Position numbers and translations under genes: made by a program. The notes below the pieces were generated by a model. It saw only the letters and a program-made list of their open reading frames with translations, did no database searches and was not told the DNA's origin. Positions 23,363-35,510 of a stretch of 64,000 nucleotides of DNA are shown piece after piece. How positions within the stretch are numbered: position 1 is the stretch's first letter; every line of letters begins with the position of its first letter. The DNA is from Strongyloides papillosus (Eukaryota > Nematoda > Chromadorea > Rhabditida > Strongyloididae), in the NCBI GenBank assembly GCA_005656395.1, contig SRSI01000004.1, forward strand, positions 1,240,001-1,304,000. The letters are read 5' to 3'.

Positions 23363-26300
23363 AGGGGGTAGGAGCATACCTACTTCTCCACTACCATAAT
23401 ATATTAGTGGAGAACCATGTCATATATATGCATACTTCTCCACCTGTATAATTATGGTAGTGGAGAAGTATGTTATATATATACCTATTTCTCTACCATA
23501 GTATATTCCCATGAATAACTGATAAATCTTATCAGTATGTTATTATAAATGATAAATAATTCCATAATTTAATGAGTTTTATTAAAAAAGTCTTGAAAAT
23601 GTGGTATTAATTTTTGGTACATTACTCTTGTACTATAATAACATAAAGAAACTTTATATACTCTATGTAGACATTGTCTGTATATGATTTATAATTTGCA
23701 TTAAATGGTTTGAAATATATTAAATTGAAAGGATTTTTTTTGAACAAATCATTTTGGTAGTGGATAGAGAGATAATTGTTATTTATCTGTATCATAAATA
23801 TAATTTTGATATCAAAAGTTATCATATAAACAAAATTAAACTTTTACATTCACTTTAAAGTAGTTTTCCCCATCAATTTTTTATCTATTTCATAATTCAA
23901 TGGTATACTACTAAAAAATTTTTTCACATTCAGTGATTCTTCAAACTCTTAAAAAATCTAATAATTCGAAAGATAAAGTCATAAGAAATTACCAATTAAA
24001 AAAATAAACTGATTAGAGAATATTGTTATATATCTAATAGCTTTAATTTCTTATAATGTTACATATTGTTTGTAAAAAATCATAACTATTGCAATATATA
24101 TGGGTATATTTTAATAAATAAATAGTTTTATGTTCACATCAGTTATAAAACATTATAATACAATGGTATTATTTTAAATAATTTTTATATAGGAGGAAAA
24201 TGAAAAATCAAATTAAACAGTAAATAGTTTTTTTACACTTTTAACCATTTAATGCAAATTACTGAATTTTTATAAAAGAATTTATTGTCATAATGTAATG
24301 AAAAACAAAATTGTATAAATATCTTTAATCTTGAATTAACAGTAAGACATTATTGATGGGAATTTATTGCAATATAATATTTATAAAAATTTCAACTTTC
24401 AATATTCTAATATTTTTTTATAAAATGTAATTGATTATTATTTATTAACATTCCCAATATTGTTTTTTAATAATCTATACCAAAAAGAAATAAGGAAAAA
24501 AATTTTGTCTTTAACATAACTCTCTTAAAATTTAACCGATTTTTACGAGTAAGTAGCCAAAAGATGTGTTTTTTTCTAACTTAGGGGGCAAAATGGGTCT
24601 TAAATGTTTTGGGCCATAATTGGCCAAGTTATTATTAAAAAACACCCTTTTTTAAGGCCTTTTTTACATAGTTTTGTTACACGACTAACTCTCTTCAAAG
24701 TTAACGAAATAAATTGCTTTATATCTCATTCGAAAGGTAAAATTCTACAATAGTTCGCAAGCTTAATGATTTTGAATGTGATTCAAAATTGACCGAGTTA
24801 TGGCCCAAAGAGTGGTAACCATTTGAAAAAACATCTTAAAAGTTAGTCATAACTCAGGCATAACTTTATGAAAATAAATAAAGTTATACAATTTTATAGA
24901 TCTATGTCTAACTTAAAAAATAAGGGTCTAACGAAGATTATAGCTCAACTAGGGAAAAAGTTATATTAATTTGAATGTCGATTTTTTTGCCTTTTTTCCA
25001 TTTTTATTGTAAAAATCAATTTTGTTCCAGACATAACTCTTTTCAAACTTGATCAATTTTTATGTCAAATAGTCATTTGATGTATTTTTTTTCAACTTAG
25101 GGGGGAAAGTAAATCACAAAACTTTTGGTCCATAATCAGCCAAGTTATATTTATAAAATACTATTTTTTTGGACAAATATTTGCATAGTTTTGTCTTTCA
25201 AAAAACTTTTGTAGAAGTGAACTAATTTTTTTTGGTTTTTAACTCATTTGAAATGTAAAAGTTAGGAATAAAGGGGAAACTAAATAGAATTTAGATTAGT
25301 AAAGAATTAGCAAAGTTATGGGTCAATAAGTGATGACTATTTGTTTGGTAAAAATTAAAAAGATAGATAAATATTACCTTATTAAAACTTCATAAAACTA
25401 AGTTGGTATGGTTTTTTTTATACAGATTTAGGTCTAACTTTAAAAATGAGACTATTGCGAAGTTTACAGCTTATCTATAAAACGATTTATGCCAACTTTA
25501 GTGTCATTTTCCTAGCTTTTTTATATTTTTATTGTAAAAATCAATTTTGTTCCAGACATAACTTTTTTCAAACTTAATCAAATTATATGGTCAAATAGTA
25601 ATTTTATGTATTTTTTTCCACCTTAGTGCGGAAAATGGGTCTCAAAACTTTTAGTTTATAAATGACTAAGTTATGTTAAAAAATTACCACATTTTTGGAC
25701 AATTTTTTGCATAGTATTGTTTCAAAAATAACTCTTTTCGAAGTTAATAAAATTTTTTAATTTATGGCTCATTTAAGAGATACAACTCCAGAATAGTGCG
25801 GAAACACAGCAGCATTAGAACTAATAAAGAATTGGCCAAGTTGTAAATCAACAATGGATGACTATTTTTTTGGTAAAAATTAAAAAGTTAAATAGCTATT
25901 ACTTAATGGAAAGTTTATAAAACTAATTAACCATAACTTGCTTATATAGATTAAAGTCTAACTTAAAAAATGAGATTATTACAAAGTTTACAGCTTATCT
26001 AGAAAACGATTTATGCCAATTTTAGTGTCATTTTCCTTGCTTTTTTCTATTTCTTTTGTTAAAATCAATTTTGTTCTAGACATAACTCTTATCAAATCTG
26101 ATCAATCTTTACGCTTAATCATTTTATAGATGTGTTTTATTCTAACTTAATGTGGAAATCGAGTATTAAAACTTTTGGTCCACAATTAAACAATTTATGA
26201 TTTAAAAATGCTACTTTTTTGGACACATTTTGCATAGTTTTGTTCCAGAAATAACTGTTTTCAATGTTGATGAAAATTTGTGGTTTATGACTCATTTTAA

Positions 26301-27097
26301 AAATAAAAATCAAGAATTAGAAGGAATTATAATATCGGAAAGATTAACAAAAAATGTAATAAGTTATGAATCAAAAAGTGATGATCATTTTTTTTAGTAA
26401 AAATTAAAATTTTCTGATATTATAATTTTATGCAAAGTTGTTTAAAGAAAATAAAACTAAATTTAGTACGTAGAACAAAGTCTGTCATAAAATGTGAAAA
26501 CTATAACAAAGTTTGTAGCTTAAAAACGAAAGAAGTTATTTTTGAGTATTAATTGTTTTATTTGTTCTTTCATTTATATATTTGTAAAATTAAGGTGAAT
26601 ATGTGATTAATAAAGGAATGATATTGAAATATTTATATCAGTTTCAAAACTATAAAGAAAGAGCATTTAAATAGTTACTTTAAATAATTCAAATATTCAT
26701 TTTTATTCATTTTTTTGATATAAATAAAATTCTTTTGTTGGATAAATTTTTTATTTGACTAAATAGTTTCAATAAATGTTATCGTTATAAATTGATTCTC
26801 AAACTCGGAAAAATTTTCAATCTTATCATGTTCTAATAATGTATTGCGGTTATTTTATTTCTTCATAAATACGTTATTTAATGAAACAATTTTTTAAACA
26901 CATACTTTGACTAGTAATTTAGTATAAAAATACTTCTATAAAAAATATGCTCTGCGGACCAGTCTTGACCTGCCGAAGGCGGGTCTAAGGCTGGTTTAAA
27001 CAAAAAAAAACAAGGAATTTTGTAGTTTAAATGATAATGTCACATAATGTCACAAAAATTCACATAATGTCACTTCTTGTGGAGAAGTAAGACGGCC
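23363..27097. mobile_element. TIR element A copy 1, split by a Helitron
   Basis: The left end GGAGCATACCTACTTCTCC and right end (complement of GGAGAAGTAAGACGGCC) are inverted. The left subterminal 130 bp holds repeated CTTCTCCAC/GTGGAGAAG motifs able to form hairpins. Without the Helitron-like insertion at 24474-26994 it would be about 1.2 kb, matching the 1248-bp copy at 37201-38448 throughout. A possible target duplication CCACGGA (23353-23359 and 27098-27104) overlaps the 5' end of tRNA-Trp. Short open frames inside (for example 23622-23825) have no domain. Non-autonomous. Confidence 0.8.
24474..26994 (+). mobile_element. non-autonomous Helitron-like element, copy 2
   Basis: Starts TCTATACCAAAAAGAAATAA after an A and ends with hairpin ACCTGCC-GAA-GGCGGGT, then CTAAGGCTGG followed by T. 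These are the Helitron hallmarks: 5' TC, 3' hairpin, CTRR end, A|T target, no target duplication. The empty site is visible in the paralogous element A at 37201-38448 (...AGTAA|TTTAAG...). The interior is about four tandem ~520-bp units (anchors at ~24518, 25028, 25557, 26079). No protein coding. Confidence 0.85.
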
Positions 27098-27104
27098 CCA
27101 CGGA

Positions 27105-27770
27105 GGACCTCTGCATCTTAATAATACTTTTATGCTAGCATATTTATGAAAAACGTCATTGTCAATCTTCTGAATTTTAACATTTGGTGTGATTTTTTTT
27201 AAATTTTTGATTGTACATTGCAAACAAGGCGAGAAAAAACTACTGAAAAATTTTAAAATATGGAAAAGTATTATTTTATAAATATTATATAACATCTTGC
27301 AATTTAAATTAAGCTTTTAATAATGTATACATAAAAAGATATTCAAATAACTTAACATAATTTATGTAATATTTTGCTTACAAAATTATAATATACAAAA
27401 ACATTTTAAAATAAAATGCAGAAAAAAACAATCAACAATATTTTAATTTTTTCGTAGGATTTGATTTATAATTATTAGGATAATAGTCTGTCTATTTTTA
27501 AAATGCCATTTTGAACTTATTAATTATTATTAATTTCTATAAATGCTTTTTAGTTAAACTAGTTTATATTATTGCTTAATAATACATTTATAAAGCTCAA
27601 TATACTTTTTTGTAACGATTTCTGAATATTATTCTATTTATGAATTATAACTAAATTAATTTAATTCTTGGAAAGAGATTTATTAAAATAAATTAATAAA
27701 TTTTTAATCAAATATTTTTTACAAAAACACTATTAAATACTTCGTGGTAACAGAGTGTCTCTTTGATATA
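27105..27770. other. AT-rich spacer
   Basis: No coding or repeat assignment; a short GC-richer stretch directly follows the element A end (27098-27120). Confidence 0.45.
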
Positions 27771-30166
27771 CAGGGTGTCCCATAATTAACTCCCCACCTG
27801 CGCACACAAAAAAAAATGGGACACACATTTGCGTAAAATGTAATAAATTTGTCCCACCTAATAAAATTTGAATTTTCTTGATTTGCGACTAATATTAACT
27901 AATTATTTCGTTCAAAAGATTAAAACAATAATTGAAATGAGTTTCTACTTTTCTATTATATTTTTTGTTTTTCTAAAACTTTAAGTTATTTCCTACAATA
28001 CATTTTGAAATACAATATTAGAATTTAACTCTGTATAAGATTATAAATACTTTCATAAGGAGTATTTATTGGCATATGATAGTATTTTTTGAAAATGTTC
28101 TTCAATTGTTTGAATTACTAAAAATTAGATTTTTATATAAAGTCATACGCATCTGGTGATTCAACTTTTTAAAATGTTTTTCAATATTATTTTTAAAAGT
28201 CAAACTTATTAAAAGTTTGGAAACATTATGTGGTTTGTTCACGATAAAAATAATTTCTAAATATTTTAAATTAAACAAGAAAAATAGCAATTACTAAAAT
28301 AATACTTTAAATTATTAATACTTTGTGTTGTTAAATAATAATTAGTTTTCGTTATTATTGTTATGAAATTTTTAATTTTCCATGATTATTGTCGTCAGTA
28401 GAGTGTTTAAAATAGTGATTTTTGCTAAAACGTTAGTAACTTTAAATAAAATTGACTTCTAATAACGTACTTCATAATATATTATAAAAAAGAAATTAGA
28501 TTCTAAGATAAGTACAATTTTTTTAAAAACTTCTAAGATTAGTAAATGTTACATTACTTCGAATATTAAAAGTATATATTTTTGTAAAAAAACGGCCAAT
28601 TTTTTGCGAAAACCTTATATTTTGCGTCATTTAAAACATTTTTGTTGTCGCTTGATATTTTTAAAATTTGAGTAAATTATAACATTTTAAAATGATGGGA
28701 CATTTTGTTGCATTTTACGTAATAATTTCGAAATTTGTCCCATTTTTTTTGTGTGCGAGAGCTAATAACTTTTTTCTACGAAGAGATAAAAACGTGAAAT
28801 TTTGCAAATTAGTAGAAACTAAGAGACAATATTTTTTTTATTTTTAAAAACTTTTGGTTCCATTTGGACTTATGATCATTTTAAAAAAATGTGTTTTTTT
28901 CGTCTCTATGAGTACGTAACTTCTTTATATGAAGAGATATTTATATGATTCTTTTACAGATCGAAAGCTCAACTTCTTTTGTGCTAGAATCCTCAATATT
29001 ATAAATATTGAACTTCATTAATATTGTTTAATTTTTAATTAAAACAAAAAAAACCACGATTTTGCCATTATTTCGTAGTTTTTTCCAAATTAAAGCTTAT
29101 TGGAACGATTCTCGCAAACGCTTTATCATTATTCTGATAGAGTAAACGATGCTCTATCGATTGGGTATAGCATCATAAAAATCTTATAAGAGTGACGAAA
29201 GTTATGATTTACCGAAGACCACAAATTTCGTACTTTTGGTAAAAAATTAATTTACAAACACTAATTTCTCTAACATATTTAATACCTAATAGTATTACTA
29301 TTATCAATAGAGTATGCTAATCTACAGTATATTGCTCATTTGTCTATATTTGGCCAAAAAAATTCCAACAATTTTTATCACTTAAATTTCTTTAAAAATC
29401 ATTTTCTTAACATTTACTACAATTTATCTGCGTTTTATAGTATTTTACATAATAATTGCCCTAAAAGAGACATTTTTATGCATCTTTCAAAAATATCGTA
29501 TATTCGGCCCTGTTCTTATAAAGTTTATGTTTGAAATATAAACAAATAACAATACGAAATAGGATAATATTTCAATTACTTTCATTAAAAAAGCATTATA
29601 AATGTTGAAAAACTAAAAAAAAATATATTTTTTCTAAATACTAAAGAAAATGGAGAAAGTAGACTATTTTTGGATTGTCATAACTTTCTTAAAACTTATT
29701 ACTAGAAAACAAGATTATTACCGTTAGATAGAGCATCGTTTACTTTATCAGAATAATAATAAAGCTTTTGCGAGAATCTTCACAATGAGCTTTAATTTTG
29801 AAAAAACTACGAAATTTTGGCAAAAATCGTGATTTTTTTGTTTCAATTAAAAATTAAACAATGTTAATGAAGTTCAATATTTATGATATTAAAAATTATA
29901 GTACAAAAGAAAGTTGAGCTTTCGATATGTAGAAGAATCATCTAAATATCTCTTCATATTAAAAAGTTACATACTCATGAAGGCGAAAAAAACACATTTT
30001 TTTAAATTAGCCATAAGTCCTCATAGGACCATAATTTTTTTAAAATAAAAAAAATAAGAAATATTGTCTCTTAATTCTACTAACCTGCAAAATTTCACTT
30101 TTTTATCTTTTCGTAGAAAAAAGTTATAAGCTCTCACATGTGGGGAGTTAATTATGGGACACTCTG
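27771..30166. mobile_element. TA-flanked palindromic element G
   Basis: Inverted ends CAGGGTGTCCCATAATTAAC and the complement of GGGACACTCTG are flanked by TA (27769-27770, 30167-30168), typical of the Tc1/mariner/IS630 group. The arms are very long: the right arm (about 29728-30166) matches the left arm in inverted orientation, and the left arm is split by a MITE (27803-28755) and continues to about 29160. The ~570-bp centre is non-coding. A near-perfect hairpin-forming element with no transposase. Confidence 0.8.
27803..28755 (+). mobile_element. MITE family H copy 2, nested in element G
   Basis: Starts CACACAAAAAAAAATGGGAC, ends TTTTTTTTGTGTG, and has the family's subterminal GCGTAAAATGTAATAAATTT block. 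It interrupts the left arm of element G; the right arm shows the uninterrupted sequence (CCCCACATGTGAGAGC). The flanking dinucleotide is CG on both sides instead of the TA seen around the other copies. Confidence 0.8.
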
Positions 30167-30444
30167 TATAGATAGTTAAAACAAGATTATAAAGAAAAAT
30201 CTGCTTAACATTAATAGTAATTTTATCAATTTCATAACTATTGCTGAAGAAAACTTAAATCTTTAATGTTCTATCTTACTTTCAAATAATTTTGCTGAGG
30301 CAAACATTTTATGAAATTATTCTTATAGAAATAGTTTTCCACATAATTTATTATATTTGTAAAGAAATTTTTATAAATAAACTTATTTAACAACATAAAC
30401 AAAAAATAATTGCAGTTATAGGAAAGTAAGTGTCGCAGTTGACA

Positions 30445-30517
30445 GCCATGATAGCTCAGTTGGGAGAGCGTTAGACTGAAGATCTAAATGTCGCCGGTCC
30501 GATCCCGGCTCGTGGCA
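30445..30517 (+). tRNA. tRNA-Phe(GAA), B-box variant
   Basis: 73-nt cloverleaf with acceptor GCCATGA, anticodon loop CTGAAGA (anticodon GAA) and T stem GCCGG/CCGGC. It is identical to the gene at 38456-38528 except that the B box reads GGTCCGATCCC instead of GGTTCGATCCC, a T-to-C change at the nearly invariant T55 (30499). TTTT follows at 30520. Folding is intact, but TFIIIC binding and pseudouridine 55 would be affected, so activity is uncertain. Bases 30167-30444 upstream are an AT-rich spacer. Confidence 0.85.
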
Positions 30518-31135
30518 TCTTTTCCTCCAAAAATATTCCACGAAAGCATCATTTGTGTTTTTTTCTTTAAAAAATTATTTTAAGACAATCATAAAACATT
30601 TATTTACTAGTGATAAATCGTTTTTACTTACTAGTACATATCTATGCTTTACATACAATGTAAAAATAAATACAATAAAATGTTATCTCTTTGCAGTTCC
30701 ATTTTCTTTGAAAAGAGATGTTGTATGGTCGGAACTATTTTTTAATCGCAATCAATTATTGTTTAAAAATGTATAAACTTTAAATAACTAGATTTTATTA
30801 AGTGTAAATTTTTTGTTTTTTTAGTACTTTGGTATGCTATTAAAATTATCAAGTATGTAATTTATATTTTTTATACATATTCCGGTAGCTAGAAATCTTT
30901 AACAATATATCCTTACATTTGACAAGAAAGGTTAAATCAACTCATTCGTTTAGGTGGTACATATTAGTAGCATTTATGTCCTACAATATTATTAAAATTT
31001 TATAATATAAATAACAAAAAGTAGAATTTTTTTTAGTGAAAATTTATATTTCAAAAATATTTATCTATTTTGTTATTATAAAAACGGTTTAGATAAGTAA
31101 AAGAAATTTTGATTGCTTTATTTTCCTTAAATTTG
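30518..31135. other. AT-rich spacer
   Basis: A 73-codon open frame (30555-30776) shows no recognisable domain and has the base composition of its surroundings; I do not support it as a gene. Confidence 0.45.
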
Positions 31136-32092
31136 GGTGCACGTGAATTCTTCAAAATTTTTTGTCAAAAAACGGGATCTAGACAAATTACGGTTTTTTG
31201 ACAAAAAATGCATTTTAAAAATTGCATAGTGAAATAATGCATTTCTACGATGCAATAAATAAAACGCAAACCTCAGTACTCTCGACTACCGAGAAACTGG
31301 GTTTTATAAACCGACGACGTTGAAAAAGTAACAACCCTACATTTATTTCATTCACTTAAAATTTTTCTGTCACTTTAAAAAAAAACAAAAGTACGTATAG
31401 TATATACATTTTTCCAAGTAATAGTAAATTTTCCCACCCTTTAGTGTAACAATACTTTTTTCAAAAGTAATATAAGTAATTCTATTTTAATTGTATAAGT
31501 ATATAATAATATATACATTTTTAAAAATGAAAAAAAGCAAGATATTATTACTGTATCAAAATAAAATAATCTCATAAATATATTGTGTATTATGAAAAAA
31601 TTTCTTAAAAAGGGGCTACGCGGTTGATTATTTTCATTAATCTTTTAAAAATAAATAAAGTTGGTATATTTTTTTGGAAAAATAAACATTTTTATAGTTA
31701 AAAACATTAGGAAAGAAAATTTTGTATTAGAATAATTTTTTAACTAAAGTAATTCTTAATATTATTGTTTAAGTGGAATTTTAATAATAAATGTACAGTT
31801 TTTTAAAAACTCAATTATATTTTAATAACAAAATATTTATTTTACTAATAAACATACATTATTTTAATTATTAAATTATTTTATATATTAAAAAGTGTTT
31901 ATTTTAGAAATAAACTTATATTCTTTTAATTATTTAAATTTCTTTAATGAAAAGTGTTGATTTTATTACTAAATATATTTTTAACTACACATTTTTGGCA
32001 TATTTTTTATTAGATACTCCTAACACGGAATTTGGAATCTTATGTATCACGGTGAATTGGCAAAAAACGCATTGTAGAATTCACGTGTCACC
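31136..32092. mobile_element. TIR element abutting tRNA-Cys
   Basis: Ends GGTGCACGTGAATTCTTCAA and the complement of TTGTAGAATTCACGTGTCACC are inverted repeats with one indel and one mismatch. Interior ~900 bp, non-coding, AT-rich, with a GTCAAAAAACG...TTTTTTGAC hairpin at 31164-31205. It ends one base before the first nucleotide of tRNA-Cys. I cannot find a clear target duplication, so it may be old. Confidence 0.7.
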
Positions 32093-32093
32093 T

Positions 32094-32165
32094 GGGGATA
32101 TAGCTCAGTGGTAGAGCATGTGACTGCAGATCATATGGTCCCCGGTTCAATCCCGGGTGTCCCCT
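32094..32165 (+). tRNA. tRNA-Cys(GCA)
   Basis: 72-nt cloverleaf: acceptor GGGGATA with TGTCCCC, A box TATAGCTCAGTGG, anticodon loop CTGCAGA (GCA), B box GGTTCAATCCC, discriminator T. TTTTT terminator at 32176. A TIR element lies immediately upstream, so any Pol III upstream sequence is element-derived. Confidence 0.93.
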
Positions 32166-32805
32166 ACGTCTACCGTTTTTCTAAGTAAACACATATTTGT
32201 TATATCAAACCATTTAATGTTTTTATTTTGTAATAATATTAAAAAAAAATGCATTAGACCTTTTTATCCCATTTTCAAAGGTTAATTACAATGAAATCAA
32301 AAATAAAATAATACTACAAACATTGAAATATTTATGCACTCAAAAATAAAGGTACATCTTTAATAGTTATAAATTGATAAAAAATTATAGCAAATATACA
32401 ATTAATTATGTTTTATGACTATATTCAATAAAATATCTTAAATATAAGCGCATTAACTAAATGAAATTTTTATTCAGCTTGAACTAGTTTACTGAAATTT
32501 TAACAATAAAAAAGTAGAAATTAACATGACTAGTTCAAAAATATATCTTTTAGCTATTTACTCGTAAAAATCGGTTAATTTTGTTAAATTTTATATTTGT
32601 ATAATTACAGGTAAATATTACATTATTTTTATATTCTTTAATTTTTAAATAGTAAAGTTTTAATGAAAATAAAAACAACTGTTTTTTTTTAAAAATATTT
32701 GCAAAAATAATTATTGACTATACATAAAATCTATTATTATAAAAAAAAATCTAATTTCTATAATTTTATTTTTTTTATCATTAATTATTTCTGTTTAATT
32801 GGTCC
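32166..32805. other. AT-rich spacer with a reversed Helitron-repeat scrap
   Basis: At about 32540-32600 the minus strand reads AACCGATTTTTACGAGTAAA followed by AGC-AAAAGAT, matching the start of the Helitron-like tandem unit. The rest is not assignable. Confidence 0.4.
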
Positions 32806-34140
32806 TCGTGACCTCAAGTTATTCAAATCGCAAATTTATTTCACACCAAAAACCTTAATTACAATAATAACAATAATAATAAAACATTAACTTACCTCCT
32901 ACTTCTCGTGGAGGTTTATCTAATATTAGTACGTTAGTAACAACTTAACACCTAAGCCTAAAATTATAAATGTTAGTCCAAGTTAAAAAATATCCTCATG
33001 ATGACATAAGATCTTATACATTATATACTCCTATTCTTGATGGCACATTTAAAGCCAACGTGACAAGCACGTTTTACTCAAACAATAACATTAAAAATAT
33101 ATTATATATTTTAAAAAGTAATTTATAAATGAATTCAACAGTTATAAGTTATGCAATTTGCAAATCGTTAAATACCATTTCCGTTATATTTCTTTTAAAA
33201 ATGACAATATTGTTAATCTTTAAAAGCTTCATTTAAAAGTGGTAATTTTATCTATTAACAATCACTTTTAAATAAAATATTTATCTTTAAAAGTTCATTA
33301 ATTTAATAATCTTAGATCTCCAATTTATCAAAATGTTTAGTCCTGGAAACTCTTTATTCAGAGATTGCTTGTTATTATTAACTTCTGCCAATTTTGAATG
33401 AAAATACTTTTACATTTAAAAACATCATGTTGTTGTTTTTTTATTAGAAAAAATTCTAAAGGAAATTTTATAAATATTTTAAAATTTAATCGTTATTTAA
33501 ATCATTTTGTTTCTGCAGAATTTATAGTTGTAAAAATGTTAAGGAAGTTTGCTAGTTTGTAGATTTATTTAGAGCTATCTATAATAATAAATATGAAAAA
33601 AAAATTTTATTTGTATCATAACTCTTTTTAAATGTAACCGATTATTACGAGCAAATACCCAAAAGAAGTGTTTATACTAACTTGATAAGAAAAATGAGTC
33701 TCGAAAATTTTAACCTTTGTTGACTTTATTATTTATAAAAACATCCTTTCAGGCTTTTTTGCATAGCTATGTATAAGAAATAACTTATTTCAAAGTTAAC
33801 AAAGTAAATTGGTCTATTCGTTACTAAAAAAATTAAAATCTGGTATCGTTAGTGCCTAATTGGTTATGTTTAAGAATCAAATTGGGGTTAAAAATGTTGA
33901 GATATTTCTGTATACATAATATAATTCTAATTCTGTTACGTTACACTTTTTATCTCAGTAAACAGATATGTATTAATTTTGATTAATTTATTGACATATA
34001 AATTTTGTTGAAACCTCCACAGAAAGTAAGAGGTAGGTTTACAATCTATTTATTACTATATTAGGTTTTTGGGTGTAAATAGTTAAATAAAGAATTTGAT
34101 TAGACTGGTTCAAGACAAATTAAGTAGTGAGAAAACTCAA
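32806..34140. mobile_element. TIR element E with ~100-bp inverted ends
   Basis: An inverted match runs from about 32806 (ACCTCAAGTTATTCAAAT) through CACACCAAAAACCT to CTACTTCTCGTGGAGGTTT at 32900-32917. It pairs with 34011-34140 on the other side. The CTACTTCTC...GTGGAG core resembles the ends of element A, suggesting related families. The inside is non-coding and includes a Helitron-like fragment at 33578. The outer boundaries are approximate. Confidence 0.55.
33578..33870 (+). repeat. Helitron-like repeat fragment
   Basis: Starts TCTATAATAATAAATATG and continues with CATAACTCTTTTTAAATGTA and a GAGCAAATACCCAAAAG segment, matching the first ~290 bp of the Helitron-like copies at 17380, 24474 and 40789. 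Related unit sequence reappears after the element E end at about 34140-34260. No 3' hairpin is seen, so the copy is broken. Confidence 0.6.
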
Positions 34141-34466
34141 TGTTGTAGAAATTGGCAACGAAATTAGTCAAGTTATGAACTAAAAAGTAATGACTATTTT
34201 TTTAGTGAAAGTTAAAAAGTTAATATGCTCTGACGTATACTTTATTACAACTTTATCAAAAGATTTAATATCAATACAATGCAATGATTGTACAAATTTT
34301 CCCACCTAAATGATTAAATATTACATAGAATTTATCATTACAGTTCCTTTAATGAAGCTCTCTACTTACATAACACTTTTCTTCTACAAACTTATTAGTC
34401 TCATTTAATTAACAATTAATTAAATTATAGATAATGTAAAAAATTGCTACATAAATAATGATTTAA

Positions 34467-34822
34467 CCTTTTCTCTGTGTTATTTTTTTTCGTTGTATTA
34501 TGTACCTTTGTGTGTGGAAAATAGAAAGAGTACTTTTCTAGAGAATAAAATGTTAATAAATAGTTAGTAATATATTTCTTCAATAAAAATAAAAAATAAG
34601 CTAAAAGTATAATTTTTCCCTTCATTTTTATTACGTTAATTTTTAAATTTAATCTTTAACTGATTTTAAGAATTTTTTTTCTCTTATTTTTTTTAAATGT
34701 AAATACTTTAGAAGAAAAAAATAACATTATTCCAAAGTTTGCCGGTCACAGTATAAGATTACGACTATGCATTAACATTTTTGTTTTTTGATACATATAT
34801 GCGTCATCCGGAAGTGAAAGAG
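34467..34822. mobile_element. piggyBac-type MITE, copy 2 (decayed, inverted)
   Basis: The left end TTAA CCTTTTCTCTGTG and right end GTGAAAGAGTTTA are inverted. The right subterminal ATATGCGTCATCCGG matches the left subterminal region of the copy at 12995-13357, so it lies in the opposite orientation. The TTAA at the right has become TTTA. Confidence 0.6.
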
Positions 34823-35004
34823 TTTATTTATAAATTTTTACGGAAACATAGTTCAGAATGATTTTATGAATTGCTTGTAATATATAGCTATTTTTCTATA
34901 GTAAATATTGTTATCCTTTTTATTATTATTTAAATATAATAAAAAAAATCTGTAAGCTTATTCTTGAGAAATTCGCATAGTCTAAGTTATGTAAAACAAA
35001 GGTC

Positions 35005-35077
35005 AGCCCTCCAGGGGGCTCAAATTTCTGACCGTTAGATTAAAAGTCTAACGCTCTACCAACTGAGCTAGGAAGGC
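35005..35077 (-). tRNA. tRNA-Lys(UUU) pseudogene
   Basis: 73-nt minus-strand sequence: acceptor GCCTTCC pairs with GGAGGGC, the A box TAGCTCAGTTGG is intact, and the anticodon loop CTTTTAA gives TTT (Lys). The T stem is destroyed: AGAAA faces CCCCT, and the B box reads AATTTGAGCCC, so TFIIIC recognition and folding should fail. Its first base starts the target duplication of element D. Bases 34823-35004 upstream of it are AT-rich spacer. Confidence 0.8.
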
Positions 35078-35084
35078 TTACGGA

Positions 35085-35500
35085 GAGGTACACCTGATTG
35101 GCCACCAATTCTTCTCAAATTTGAGAGTGTCATGGGAAAGTTGACAAAGATGTCTCAAATTTGAGAGTACTCTTAATAAGGAAAAAGAAGAAACATCATT
35201 CCAACATGGCAAAAAATAAATAATTAATAGTTTATCAAATAAGAAGAAAGGATATAAGTTATGATAATGATAAAAAAATTGATAAACTATAAAAAATAAA
35301 AATCAGGGAAATTTGTTTTTCAAATTTTAATAATTGGACATGATATATTATTTACTTGCTAGCCAATCATGATATGTACGAGGGAAAATTTCATGATTTG
35401 CCAGCATATATTTGCTTGGTGGCCAATCATGATATATACACTGAAAATCTCATGATTGGCCACCATATAATTTTATTCGGTGGCCAATCAGATACGACTC
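35085..35500. mobile_element. TIR element D (416 bp) at tRNA-Lys 5' end
   Basis: Ends GAGGTACACCTGATTGGCCA and the complement of TGGCCAATCAGATACGACTC are inverted. An 8-bp target duplication CTTACGGA lies at 35077-35084 and 35501-35508. Inside are several further copies of the GGCCAATCATGA motif in both orientations (35360-35480) and two TCAAATTTGAGA palindromes (~35114, 35154). Non-coding. An 8-bp duplication is typical of hAT-like or MULE-like elements. Confidence 0.85.
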
Positions 35501-35510
35501 CTTACGGACG

